A stretch of DNA of 32,391 bases from the NCBI RefSeq assembly GCF_008042035.1, contig NZ_RDBL01000005.1, positions 1 through 32,391 on the forward strand, read 5' to 3'. The position numbers and the translations under genes were made by a program. The notes under the pieces were generated by a model, which made no database searches, had not been told where the DNA came from, and worked only from the letters and a program-made list of their open reading frames with translations. The DNA is from Streptomyces sp. col6. Lineage in GTDB: Bacteria; Actinomycetota; Actinomycetes; Streptomycetales; Streptomycetaceae. Within the stretch, counting starts at the first letter, position 1. Every line of letters begins with the position of its first letter. This document shows positions 8,121 through 15,862 of this stretch, piece after piece.

Positions 8121-8168
8121 CGTCACCACTCCTCGGCTGCGCGCGTGACCATGGGGCCACCGTACCGC

Positions 8169-8209
8169 AAATTTGACAGTCACCCCGCGGGCGACAATGA
8201 AATTTGACA
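8169..8209. promoter_or_regulatory. Pair of direct repeats AAATTTGACA, candidate operator
   Basis: AAATTTGACA occurs at 8169-8178 and 8200-8209, a 31-bp period that is close to three helical turns and places both copies on one DNA face. They lie 49-89 bp upstream of the start of the XRE-GHKL gene in an AT-richer patch. This position suits binding by that gene's own HTH domain. TTGACA is also a perfect -35 hexamer on the plus strand, but I find no matching -10 at good spacing. Confidence 0.45.
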
Positions 8210-8410
8210 CTCGCCGGAGACGGCCCGATCGTTCACTGTTACTCAAATCCAATTACGCCAATAGATCCTGAATAGACCACTCTCGTCCGGCTTTGAACCC
8301 ATCGCCCGAACAGTCCGAATTAGCCTTCCGGGCGGCACTCCAGACCCCCACGAACAGCACCCGTAACCCCCTTGAGGGTGCCCCGCCGAGCGGGTAGGGT
8401 CAGTGGGAGG

Positions 8411-8432
8411 CCGAGCCCTGATCGGGGCTCGG
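8411..8432. repeat. Hairpin CCGAGCCC/GGGCTCGG
   Basis: An 8-bp perfect stem (8411-8418 with 8425-8432) has a 6-nt loop. It has no T-run on either side. It may be a factor-assisted terminator insulating the two operons or part of a leader RNA. Confidence 0.35.
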
Positions 8433-8520
8433 AAGGCGCGCTCTCTCAGGTGCCTGATTTGCTGTGCCCGGACGCCATCCGCACGTCCGATCACGGGATT
8501 TCAACGGGTCGCGAAGCCCC

Positions 8521-8550
8521 TTGCCCGCATCCAAGAAATGCGCTTACATT
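8521..8550 (+). promoter_or_regulatory. Possible sigma-70 type promoter for the forward operon
   Basis: TTGCCC (8521-8526) and TACATT (8545-8550) are separated by 18 nt, each matching four of six consensus bases. Transcription would begin about 170 nt before the small protein gene at 8728, leaving a long leader. This is a by-eye match. Confidence 0.3.
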
Positions 8551-8727
8551 CTCGCACCTGTTCGCTCGATCCCAATCCACCGCATTTCGACGAAGAAACC
8601 TTTCATCTGCCGAATTCACACTCCCCCACCTCGCGTGTATTCAGCCCTCTGCAAGTGCGCCACCGTCATCGCCGATCCCGGCACCGTTCGCCCGCACCCA
8701 TTTCACGAGAGCAGGGGGCCCACCACC

Positions 8728-9066
8728 ATGAGTTCCAGCGAGCACGACCCCTACGACGAATTCCGCCTCGTCGACCAGTACGACTCCATTGAGGACCCGT
8801 GGCTCAAGTCGGAGTTCCTCGACGCCATCGGCACGACCCGTCCCCGCATCGATGCCCTCCGGGCCCGGCGGGACGCCGCCCGCGAGACGGACGCCCGGCC
8901 CGCCCCGGAGTCGCCGCGCCGCAGGTCGAGTCGGCTCCGTGCGCGTTCGCCCCGCCGCCCCCGGGTGATGGCGACGCGTCCGCCGAACCGGACCGACATC
9001 AGGTACGCGTACCGGCGCCGCGTGCCCCGCACCGTCGTGCTCGTCATCGTCATCAGGCTTGACTGA
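8728..9066 (+). CDS. Small charged protein opening the helicase operon
   Basis: The 112-residue protein starts at an ATG with a GCAGGGGG ribosome binding site 8 nt upstream. The first 40 residues are acidic and aromatic (DPYDEFRLVDQYDSIEDPW). The rest is very rich in Arg and Pro, ending in a hydrophobic run (TVVLVIVIRLD). Third-position GC is high throughout. I recognise no family. It could be a small DNA- or protein-binding accessory subunit. Alternatively the 3' half may have lost its frame, since another frame is open from about 8799 to 9062. The gap to the next gene is 119 bp, so coupling is weaker than among the later genes. Confidence 0.5.
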   Translation: MSSSEHDPYDEFRLVDQYDSIEDPWLKSEFLDAIGTTRPRIDALRARRDAARETDARPAPESPRRRSSRLRARSPRRPRVMATRPPNRTDIRYAYRRRVPRTVVLVIVIRLD

Positions 9067-9111
9067 ACCCGACGCCCCGTCGGACCCCCTCCACCTATCG
9101 TTGAGTTCGTC

Positions 9112-9140
9112 GGCCGGCCGCACCCCCGCAGCGGCCGGCC
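9112..9140. repeat. Hairpin GGCCGGCCGC/GCGGCCGGCC before the large ATPase-helicase
   Basis: A 10-bp perfect inverted repeat (9112-9121 with 9131-9140) has a 9-nt loop. It lies between the small gene and the TTG start at 9186. It could attenuate transcription or protect the mRNA end; no T-run follows. Confidence 0.4.
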
Positions 9141-9185
9141 CCCGCTCCCCCCACGTTCATCCCACGGCCACGAAACGGGACCACT

Positions 9186-12100
9186 TTGAACCACAGCGAC
9201 GTGACGGGTACTTCGGGAGCCTCGCCCGTCATCCAGAAGATCCTCGAACAGTCGGCGCGCGTCCTGGAGACATATCGCGTGGACCCCGGGCTGATCCTGG
9301 AGCACGCCAACGGCGAGCGGAGAATCGCTCAGGGCGGCTACGGAGACCGCCAGTTGTTCGAGCTCGTACAGAATGCCGCGGACGAAATCGCGGCGGCGCC
9401 GGGCGGGAAGGTGCACGTCGTCCTGACGGACACGCACCTCTACTGCGCGAACGAGGGCACACCCGTCACGCCCGAGGGAGCCGAGACCATCCTGCGCATG
9501 AGCGTGTCGAAGAAGCGCGGAGGCCAGATCGGTCGGTTCGGCGTCGGCGTGAAATCGATCCTGGCCGTCACGAACACACCGCAGTTCTTCAGCACTTCGG
9601 GGGCCTTCGGCTTCGACCGCGCCTGGTCGTACGAGGAGATCAGAAGGGCCCGGGGTTCCTCCTCCGAGGAGGGCTTCGAGGCTCCCGTGCTACGGATGGC
9701 GCGACCGCTGGACGCCGAGAAGGAGCGGCTGGCGGACCCCGTCCTGAACGCCCTGCTCGGCTGGGCCACCACCGTGGTACGGCTCCCGCTGCTGCCCGGA
9801 GCCGCCGATCGCCTCGGCAAGGACATCTACGACACCGCGAACCGGGGCCAGGACAGCCGCGAGTTCCCGGCCCGGTTCCAGCTGTTCTCCCACCACGTCG
9901 GAACCGTGATCCTGGAGGACACCCGGTCCATGCCGCCGGTACGCCGTGAGATCACGGTCGACCACGACGGTTTCCGACACACCATCCACGAGACGCGGAC
10001 CGGCCGGCCGCAGTCCAGTTCCGCCTGGAAGGTCTTCTCGCACGCCCACCGCCCCTCCGAGGCCGCCCGCGCGAGCGCCGGTGAGATGCACGACCGCGGC
10101 ACGATCGACATCGCGTGGGCCGTACCCGAGTACACGGGCGACACCGTGCTCAGCACCCCCCGGGGCCGGGGCGAATTCTGGTCGTTCTTCCCGACGAAGT
10201 ACCCGATGACGTTGCGGGGGGCGCTCAACGGTGCCTGGAAGACGAATGAGGACCGACAGAACCTCCTGGATTCGAGCCCGTTCAACCAGGAGATCATTCG
10301 GGTCGCCGCCCGGCTCGTCGTCGACTCCCTGCCCCACCTGGCCCCCGCCGAGGACCCGGCTGCCTACCTTCCGCTGCTCCCGGGCCGGAACAAGGACTCG
10401 GAAACCCTGAACTGGGCCGACAAGTACCTGACCGAACAGATCTGGAAACTGGCGGCGGAGCGTCCGTCCCTCCCCGACCAGGACGGTGTGCTGCGGGTTC
10501 CCCGCGACATCCATGTGCACCCCGCCCCGCAGAACAAGGTGCCGCTCCGGCCGGAATGGCTCCGGATGTGGAGCGCCTGCCCCGGGCGGCCCGCGAACTG
10601 GATCCACCCCTCCGTCGAAGCCGCCGAATTCCGCGCGGGCAAGGTCGGACACATCCTGGACGAGTCCAAGCAGCGCCGCGCGACCGTGCGGGAGTGGCTG
10701 GAGGCGCTGGTGACCGAGGAGACGGTCGAGGCGTCCGCCGTCGCGATCCGCATCCTCGCCGCCATGATCCGCGACGCCTCCCCCTTCGCGGCCGAAGCCC
10801 GGACGGCACGCATCGTGCTGACCGAGGAGAGCGGACTGGTGGCGCCCGTCGTGGGCAAGGTCTTCCGCCGCACGGTCCGGGACGGCCTGCGCGACGGCAC
10901 GACGTACGTCGATCCGAGGTTGTCGGAGGACGAGTCGCTGATCAGTGACCTCAACGAACTGGGGATCCGCGAGGCGGACCCCCGCGGCCGGTTCATCGGA
11001 GTGCTGGAGCAGGGCGTCGAGAACTACGGACCCCAGGACTGGGCCCGTTTCTGGGAGCTGTTCCACAGCGCGGGCGGCAGCCGGGTCAGCGGCGAGGTGA
11101 CCGCCCGGGTGCCCGATCCGTCCGGCACCCTCTTCGTGCGCACCGCCGACGGGCGGTACCACCGCATGCGGGAGTGCCTGCTGCCCGGACCGGTGGTGCC
11201 GGGCGACGGATCCAGGGACGGGTCGGTCGCCGTGGACCCGTCGTTCCACTCGGACGACCTGCACGTCCTGCGCGAGTTCGGCATGCGGGACAGGCCCACA
11301 CACGGGCACAGGCCGTCGAACGAGTCGTGGTTCGAGGACTACCGGGCCGCGATGTACGACAGCTACTGCAAGACGCTGAGCAGCAACGCGGCACGTCCCA
11401 GCCCTTCCCGGGTCAAGCTGGAGGGTTCTCCCGTCGGCGGCCCCCTGCATCTTCTGGAGCTGCTTTCGGAGGAGGGACGCGCTGCATTCGTCAAGGCGCT
11501 GCCCGACGACAGCGTCATCGACACCTGGACCCTGCAGGTGGGTGTCCAGGCCTCGACACGCAAGGTGATCCACTCGCCGCTGCGCTGGATGCTGCGCCGG
11601 CACGGACGTGTGGCCACGTCGCAGGGTGTGGTTCCGCTCTCCGGCGCCGTCGGACCACAGTTGCAGGCGTACGCGGACGTGCTGCCGGTCGCCGACATCA
11701 GTGCGGAGAAGGCGCGCAAGCTGCACCTCCCCGTGGTGGTCGACGAGGTCCCGACCAAGCAGTGGGACCGCCTCCTCGAACAGCTCCGGACCAGCGACGA
11801 CGACGCCTTCGTCGGGCACACCTACGTGATGCTGACCCGACTCGAAGTGGAATTCCCGGATCAGCTCACCCGGTGCCGGGTGGGGACGGAGTGGGATGCC
11901 CGCGAGGACGGCGAGATCGCCGTCGCCGCGACCGAGGCCGAGTACCGCGCGTTGCGCGCCGAACAGATCCCGGCGCTGTTGGCCGGGCGGCCGGAGGACG
12001 CGGACCTGCTGGTCAGGACGTGGGGCATGCTGCGCTACTCCGATGTCATCAGCAAGGAGATCCGGCACGTCCCCGTCGGTGATCCCGTCCTCCTCAAGGA

Positions 12101-13952
12101 CGAGTTCCCCACGCTCCGCCAGCGGTTGGGTTCCGTGGTGAACGACCAACGTGTCCTGCGTTGTTCGGAGTTGGAAGAGGTACTGCGTACGCCCCAGGGC
12201 TCCACCGGCACGGCGCTCGACAGCGCGGTGCAGGGCGCGACCGTCATGGTGCTGGACTCCCTGGACCGCCTCGCGACGCTGGTCGCGGCGGACCGCGAGC
12301 TGCGCTGGGGGTTGAAGGAGTCGGGTTGCCGTGCCGTTCTCGCCGCTCAGGAACGGCAGGAGGCGGACCAGGAACTCCAGGACGCGCTGCGCCGGGTCCG
12401 CCGGGCCGAGACCGTCGAGGAGAAGTTGGAACTGCTCGTCGGAGCGACCGCACTGAGGGCCGGGCTCCCTCCGGGTCTCCTGGAGAGCGAGCCGCCGGAG
12501 CCGGGCGTCGGGGAACCCTCCCCGCGTCGGATCGCCCGCCTGGCGTACAACGCCCACGGCGACGGGGTCCTCCAGGTCCATGCCCGGGACCTCCAGGCGG
12601 CCTATCCGAGCCATGCCCCTTCCGGCTTCACCGGATCGTCGGCAGCCGTGAAGTTCGTCTCCGAGTTCGGCTTCCCCGACTCCTTCGCCGGTGCGCGCAC
12701 ACCGTCGCTACCGCCCCGGGTCGAGGTGCCGGGCCCCACGGAGTTCCCGCGCCTGCACGACTACCAGGAGCGGCTGGCGACCAAGGTGTTCGCGATGCTC
12801 GATCGCTTCACCCCGCAGCGCGGCATGCTCTCCCTCCCCACAGGCGCGGGAAAGACGCGGGTGGCGGCGGAGGCCGTCATCCGCTGGGTCAAGCAGATGG
12901 GCGAGCTGAGCGGCCCCATCCTGTGGATCGCCCAGACCGAGGAGCTGTGTGAGCAGGCCGTGCAGAGCTGGAGCTTCGTCTGGTCGAAGGTGGGGGCCGA
13001 GACCCCGTTGACGATCAGCCGGCTGTGGACGACCAACGAGGCCGGGCCCGTCGCCGACCGCCCGCATCTGGTCGTCGCCACGGACGCCAAGCTCCGCAAC
13101 TGTCTGCACACCGAGTCCTACGGCTGGCTGCGCGACGCCGCCCTCGTCATCGTCGACGAGGCACACGTCGCCATCTCGCCCCAGTACACCGAGATTCTGA
13201 CGCACCTCGGGCTGACGGCGTACGAGACGAAGCGGCACCTGCTCGGCCTCACCGCCACTCCGTTCCGCAACACCAACGACGCGGAGACCCAGCGCCTCGT
13301 CCAGCGGTTCGGCGCCCACCGGCTCGACGACGGGGTCTTCCCGTCCGGCGACCCGTACGGGGAACTGCAGGAACTCGGCATGCTGGCGAGGGTCACCCAC
13401 CGGGAGCTGCTCGGCGGCACGATCGAGCTGACCCAGGACGAGAAGACCCGTGCCGATCAGATGAGCCTGCTGTCGAAGGCCGCGGAGCAGCGCCTCGCGG
13501 ACGACCAGGACCGCAACAAGCGCATCCTCGAAGAGATCGCCGCCATGCCGGACGACTGGCCGGTGCTCGTCTTCGCCACGTCCGTCGCGCATGCCAAGTT
13601 CCTCTCGGCGAAGCTGAAGGGTCTGGGCATCACCGCCGCCTCGGTCGACTCGGCCACCTCCACGGGCGAGCGTCGGCACAGCATCGACGCCTTCAAACGC
13701 CGTCGGGTCCGGGTGCTGACGAACTACGGCGTCCTGACCCAGGGGTTCGACGCGCCGGCGACCAGGGCGGTCGTCATCACCCGCCCGACGTACAGCCCGA
13801 ACGTCTATCAGCAGATGATCGGTCGCGGCCTCCGGGGCCCGGGGAACGGCGGCGAGGAGGAGTGCCTGATCCTCAACGTCCGGGACAACATCACGAACTA
13901 CGACAAGGCCCTCGCCTTCACCCAGTTCGAGCACCTGTGGAGGGCCAAGTGA
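9186..13952 (+). CDS. Sacsin/Hsp90-type GHKL ATPase fused to a DEAH SF2 helicase
   Basis: This 1588-residue protein has two ATP-hydrolysing ends. The N-terminus is a GHKL ATPase of the sacsin type: N-box ELVQNAADE (59-67) with Asn63, a D-box variant CANEGTP (87-93) lacking the usual Asp, and G-box GRFGVGVKS (116-124). The C-terminus (about 1195-1588) is an SF2 helicase or translocase: Q-like RLHDYQERLA, Walker A PTGAGKT (1218-1224), DEAH (1324-1327), LTATPFR motif III, and motifs V-VI with QGFDAP and QQMIGRGLRG. The 1000-residue middle has no motif I recognise. A TTG start fits a GGGA box upstream; a GTG at 9201 lacks one. The stop overlaps the next GTG. By position it resembles the large extra helicase of DISARM classes (DrmD or DrmE) but differs in architecture. 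Confidence 0.88.
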   Translation: MNHSDVTGTSGASPVIQKILEQSARVLETYRVDPGLILEHANGERRIAQGGYGDRQLFELVQNAADEIAAAPGGKVHVVLTDTHLYCANEGTPVTPEGAETILRMSVSKKRGGQIGRFGVGVKSILAVTNTPQFFSTSGAFGFDRAWSYEEIRRARGSSSEEGFEAPVLRMARPLDAEKERLADPVLNALLGWATTVVRLPLLPGAADRLGKDIYDTANRGQDSREFPARFQLFSHHVGTVILEDTRSMPPVRREITVDHDGFRHTIHETRTGRPQSSSAWKVFSHAHRPSEAARASAGEMHDRGTIDIAWAVPEYTGDTVLSTPRGRGEFWSFFPTKYPMTLRGALNGAWKTNEDRQNLLDSSPFNQEIIRVAARLVVDSLPHLAPAEDPAAYLPLLPGRNKDSETLNWADKYLTEQIWKLAAERPSLPDQDGVLRVPRDIHVHPAPQNKVPLRPEWLRMWSACPGRPANWIHPSVEAAEFRAGKVGHILDESKQRRATVREWLEALVTEETVEASAVAIRILAAMIRDASPFAAEARTARIVLTEESGLVAPVVGKVFRRTVRDGLRDGTTYVDPRLSEDESLISDLNELGIREADPRGRFIGVLEQGVENYGPQDWARFWELFHSAGGSRVSGEVTARVPDPSGTLFVRTADGRYHRMRECLLPGPVVPGDGSRDGSVAVDPSFHSDDLHVLREFGMRDRPTHGHRPSNESWFEDYRAAMYDSYCKTLSSNAARPSPSRVKLEGSPVGGPLHLLELLSEEGRAAFVKALPDDSVIDTWTLQVGVQASTRKVIHSPLRWMLRRHGRVATSQGVVPLSGAVGPQLQAYADVLPVADISAEKARKLHLPVVVDEVPTKQWDRLLEQLRTSDDDAFVGHTYVMLTRLEVEFPDQLTRCRVGTEWDAREDGEIAVAATEAEYRALRAEQIPALLAGRPEDADLLVRTWGMLRYSDVISKEIRHVPVGDPVLLKDEFPTLRQRLGSVVNDQRVLRCSELEEVLRTPQGSTGTALDSAVQGATVMVLDSLDRLATLVAADRELRWGLKESGCRAVLAAQERQEADQELQDALRRVRRAETVEEKLELLVGATALRAGLPPGLLESEPPEPGVGEPSPRRIARLAYNAHGDGVLQVHARDLQAAYPSHAPSGFTGSSAAVKFVSEFGFPDSFAGARTPSLPPRVEVPGPTEFPRLHDYQERLATKVFAMLDRFTPQRGMLSLPTGAGKTRVAAEAVIRWVKQMGELSGPILWIAQTEELCEQAVQSWSFVWSKVGAETPLTISRLWTTNEAGPVADRPHLVVATDAKLRNCLHTESYGWLRDAALVIVDEAHVAISPQYTEILTHLGLTAYETKRHLLGLTATPFRNTNDAETQRLVQRFGAHRLDDGVFPSGDPYGELQELGMLARVTHRELLGGTIELTQDEKTRADQMSLLSKAAEQRLADDQDRNKRILEEIAAMPDDWPVLVFATSVAHAKFLSAKLKGLGITAASVDSATSTGERRHSIDAFKRRRVRVLTNYGVLTQGFDAPATRAVVITRPTYSPNVYQQMIGRGLRGPGNGGEEECLILNVRDNITNYDKALAFTQFEHLWRAK

Positions 13953-15862
13953 CCGACGCTTATCTGGACAGCCCGCCTCTCACGGCGGAGCAGCGGGCCG
14001 TCGTCGAGCAGCCCTGGGACACCCGGCTCCTGGTGACGGCCGGTGCCGGCTCGGGCAAGACTCACACGCTCGTCCGCCGGCTCGACGCGCTCATGAGCGA
14101 CGAGCAGGACGCACTGGAGGCACGCGAGATCCTGGTGCTCAGTTTCTCCCGGGCCGCGGTGCGGGAACTGCGGGAGCGGATCGCGCTCCACGCCCGCGAG
14201 GCCCGCAGGGTGCGGGTGCAGACCTTCGACTCCTGGGCGTACGCGGTGCTGCGCGGCGAGCAGCCCGATCGGGACTGGAGCACGCTGCGCTTCGACGAAC
14301 GGATCGCCGAGGCCACGGAGGCGATCCTGCGGGGTGCCGTGGAGGAGAGCGAGCAGGGCGCTCCTGCCCATGTCGTGATCGACGAGGTCCAGGACCTGGT
14401 CGGGGAGCGACGGGACATGGTGGAGACGCTCCTCGACCGGTTCCAGGACAACTGCGGCTTCACCGTGGTCGGTGACGGGGCGCAGGCGATCTACGGGTTC
14501 CAGGTGTCCGACGAGGACGCGCGGGCCGCGGAGACGAACTACTTCTTCGACTGGCTGCGGGCCTCCTACGCGGACGACCTGGTGGAGCTCCACCTGTCCG
14601 CCAACTTCAGGGCCCGTACTGCCGAGGCGGGTGTCGCGCTGCCCCTGGGCGGCTCGCTCCAGCGGCTGCCGTCCGAGACGTCGGCGGCGGAGGCCGCGGG
14701 CGAGGACCTCCATCGGGACCTGACCGACATCCTGCGCGGCTGCCCCTCGTTCGGGGCCGTCGACGACGCCTTCACGCTCGACTCCCTCAGGGACTTCCGC
14801 GGTACGTGCGCGATCCTCTGCCGGGACAACCGGCAGGCCCTGGTGCTCTCCGAGAAGCTGTTCGCGCACGGTGTGCACCATCGCCTCCAGCGCGACCTGC
14901 GGGAACGCCCGGTGCCGGCCTGGGTGGCCGCGGTGCTCCGCGGCACGGGCTCCACCACACTGACGGAGGACCGCTTCCTGGACCTGCTCGATTCGGGTCC
15001 GCTCGCACCGGTCGGGGACCGTACGAGGATCTGGCGGTCGCTGCGCGGAGTGGCGGGGGCGCCCCGGGGGCTGATGGACGTCTCCGCCGTCCGACGGGCC
15101 GTGGCACAGGGCCGGTTCCCCGACGACCTGGCCGCAGTCGAACCACCCGATCTCGTGGTGTCGACCGTGCACCGGGCCAAAGGGCTCGAATTCGATCGCG
15201 TGATCGTGGTCGAACCCGCGTCCATGGCCGAGCTGCGCAAGCAGCACACCCACATCGACCCGGCGGCGGAGGCCCGCGCCCTCTACGTCGCGATGACGCG
15301 CCCCAGGGACGACCTGTTCCGCCTCGACGCACCGGACACCGCCCTGATCCGCAGGGACCGGCGCACCGGTCGGTACTACGTCGGTGGGTGGAAGGCCTAT
15401 CAGCGTCACGGCATCTCGGCCGCGAGCACGGACGTCTCCCGGGAGCAGCCGCCAGGCACCGACGGCTTCGAGTGCGATGCCGGTGCCCTCCAGGACCACC
15501 TCGCCGCGTCCGTCGCCCCGGGGGACGCGCTGGAACTCCGCCTGCAGCACGCGATGCCCCTGGCCCCGGAGGAGAGTCCGCCGTACACAGTGTTCCACCG
15601 GGACCGGCCGGTCGCCGTCGTCTCGGAGCGGTTCCGACAGGACCTGTACACCTCGCTCAAGATCAGCAGGACCTGGGACATCAGCTGGCCCACGAGCATC
15701 AAGGGCTTCCGGGTCGACTGCCTGGAGAGCGTGGCCGGCAGCACCGCGTCCGGTGCCCGCGCGGGACTGGGCGAGCACGGGACATGGATGGTGCCCCGGT
15801 TGTCGGGGCTCGGCCGCTACCGGTGGACCGACGCGCACAGACACGAGGAGAGCGACCGATGA
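13949..15862 (+). CDS. UvrD/Rep-like superfamily 1 helicase
   Basis: The 637-residue protein has the SF1A helicase set: Walker A AGAGSGKT (31-38), Walker B VIDEVQD (143-149), motif III VVGDGAQAIYGFQ, motif IV LSANFRART, motif V STVHRAKGLEFDRVIV and motif VI LYVAMTRPRDD. These enzymes move 3' to 5' along single-stranded DNA using ATP. At about 640 residues it is shorter than housekeeping UvrD or PcrA (700-800). The C-terminal 150 residues (after about 490) have no helicase motif and may be a system-specific domain. GTG start and ATGA stop overlap the neighbouring genes by 4 bp each, so it is tightly coupled to the GHKL-helicase and DrmA. UvrD-like helicases are not part of canonical DISARM. 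Confidence 0.88.
   Translation: MTDAYLDSPPLTAEQRAVVEQPWDTRLLVTAGAGSGKTHTLVRRLDALMSDEQDALEAREILVLSFSRAAVRELRERIALHAREARRVRVQTFDSWAYAVLRGEQPDRDWSTLRFDERIAEATEAILRGAVEESEQGAPAHVVIDEVQDLVGERRDMVETLLDRFQDNCGFTVVGDGAQAIYGFQVSDEDARAAETNYFFDWLRASYADDLVELHLSANFRARTAEAGVALPLGGSLQRLPSETSAAEAAGEDLHRDLTDILRGCPSFGAVDDAFTLDSLRDFRGTCAILCRDNRQALVLSEKLFAHGVHHRLQRDLRERPVPAWVAAVLRGTGSTTLTEDRFLDLLDSGPLAPVGDRTRIWRSLRGVAGAPRGLMDVSAVRRAVAQGRFPDDLAAVEPPDLVVSTVHRAKGLEFDRVIVVEPASMAELRKQHTHIDPAAEARALYVAMTRPRDDLFRLDAPDTALIRRDRRTGRYYVGGWKAYQRHGISAASTDVSREQPPGTDGFECDAGALQDHLAASVAPGDALELRLQHAMPLAPEESPPYTVFHRDRPVAVVSERFRQDLYTSLKISRTWDISWPTSIKGFRVDCLESVAGSTASGARAGLGEHGTWMVPRLSGLGRYRWTDAHRHEESDR

Larger units (their letters stand above)
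8121..8727. other. Divergent intergenic control region of the defence island
   Basis: About 600 bp separates the minus-strand ATPase operon from the forward helicase operon. Its left part (8160-8300) is clearly AT-richer than the surroundings and contains the direct repeats. The centre (8411-8432) holds a strong hairpin, and the right part a possible promoter. Open frames here are short or have poor start sites and codon usage, and I find no convincing gene or RNA. The length suggests regulation of both operons from this point. Confidence 0.6.

Noticed and set aside
9690..12614. A 974-codon reverse-strand frame opposite the GHKL-helicase gene
   Set aside because: The forward frame carries all GHKL and helicase motifs; the reverse frame is an antisense shadow.
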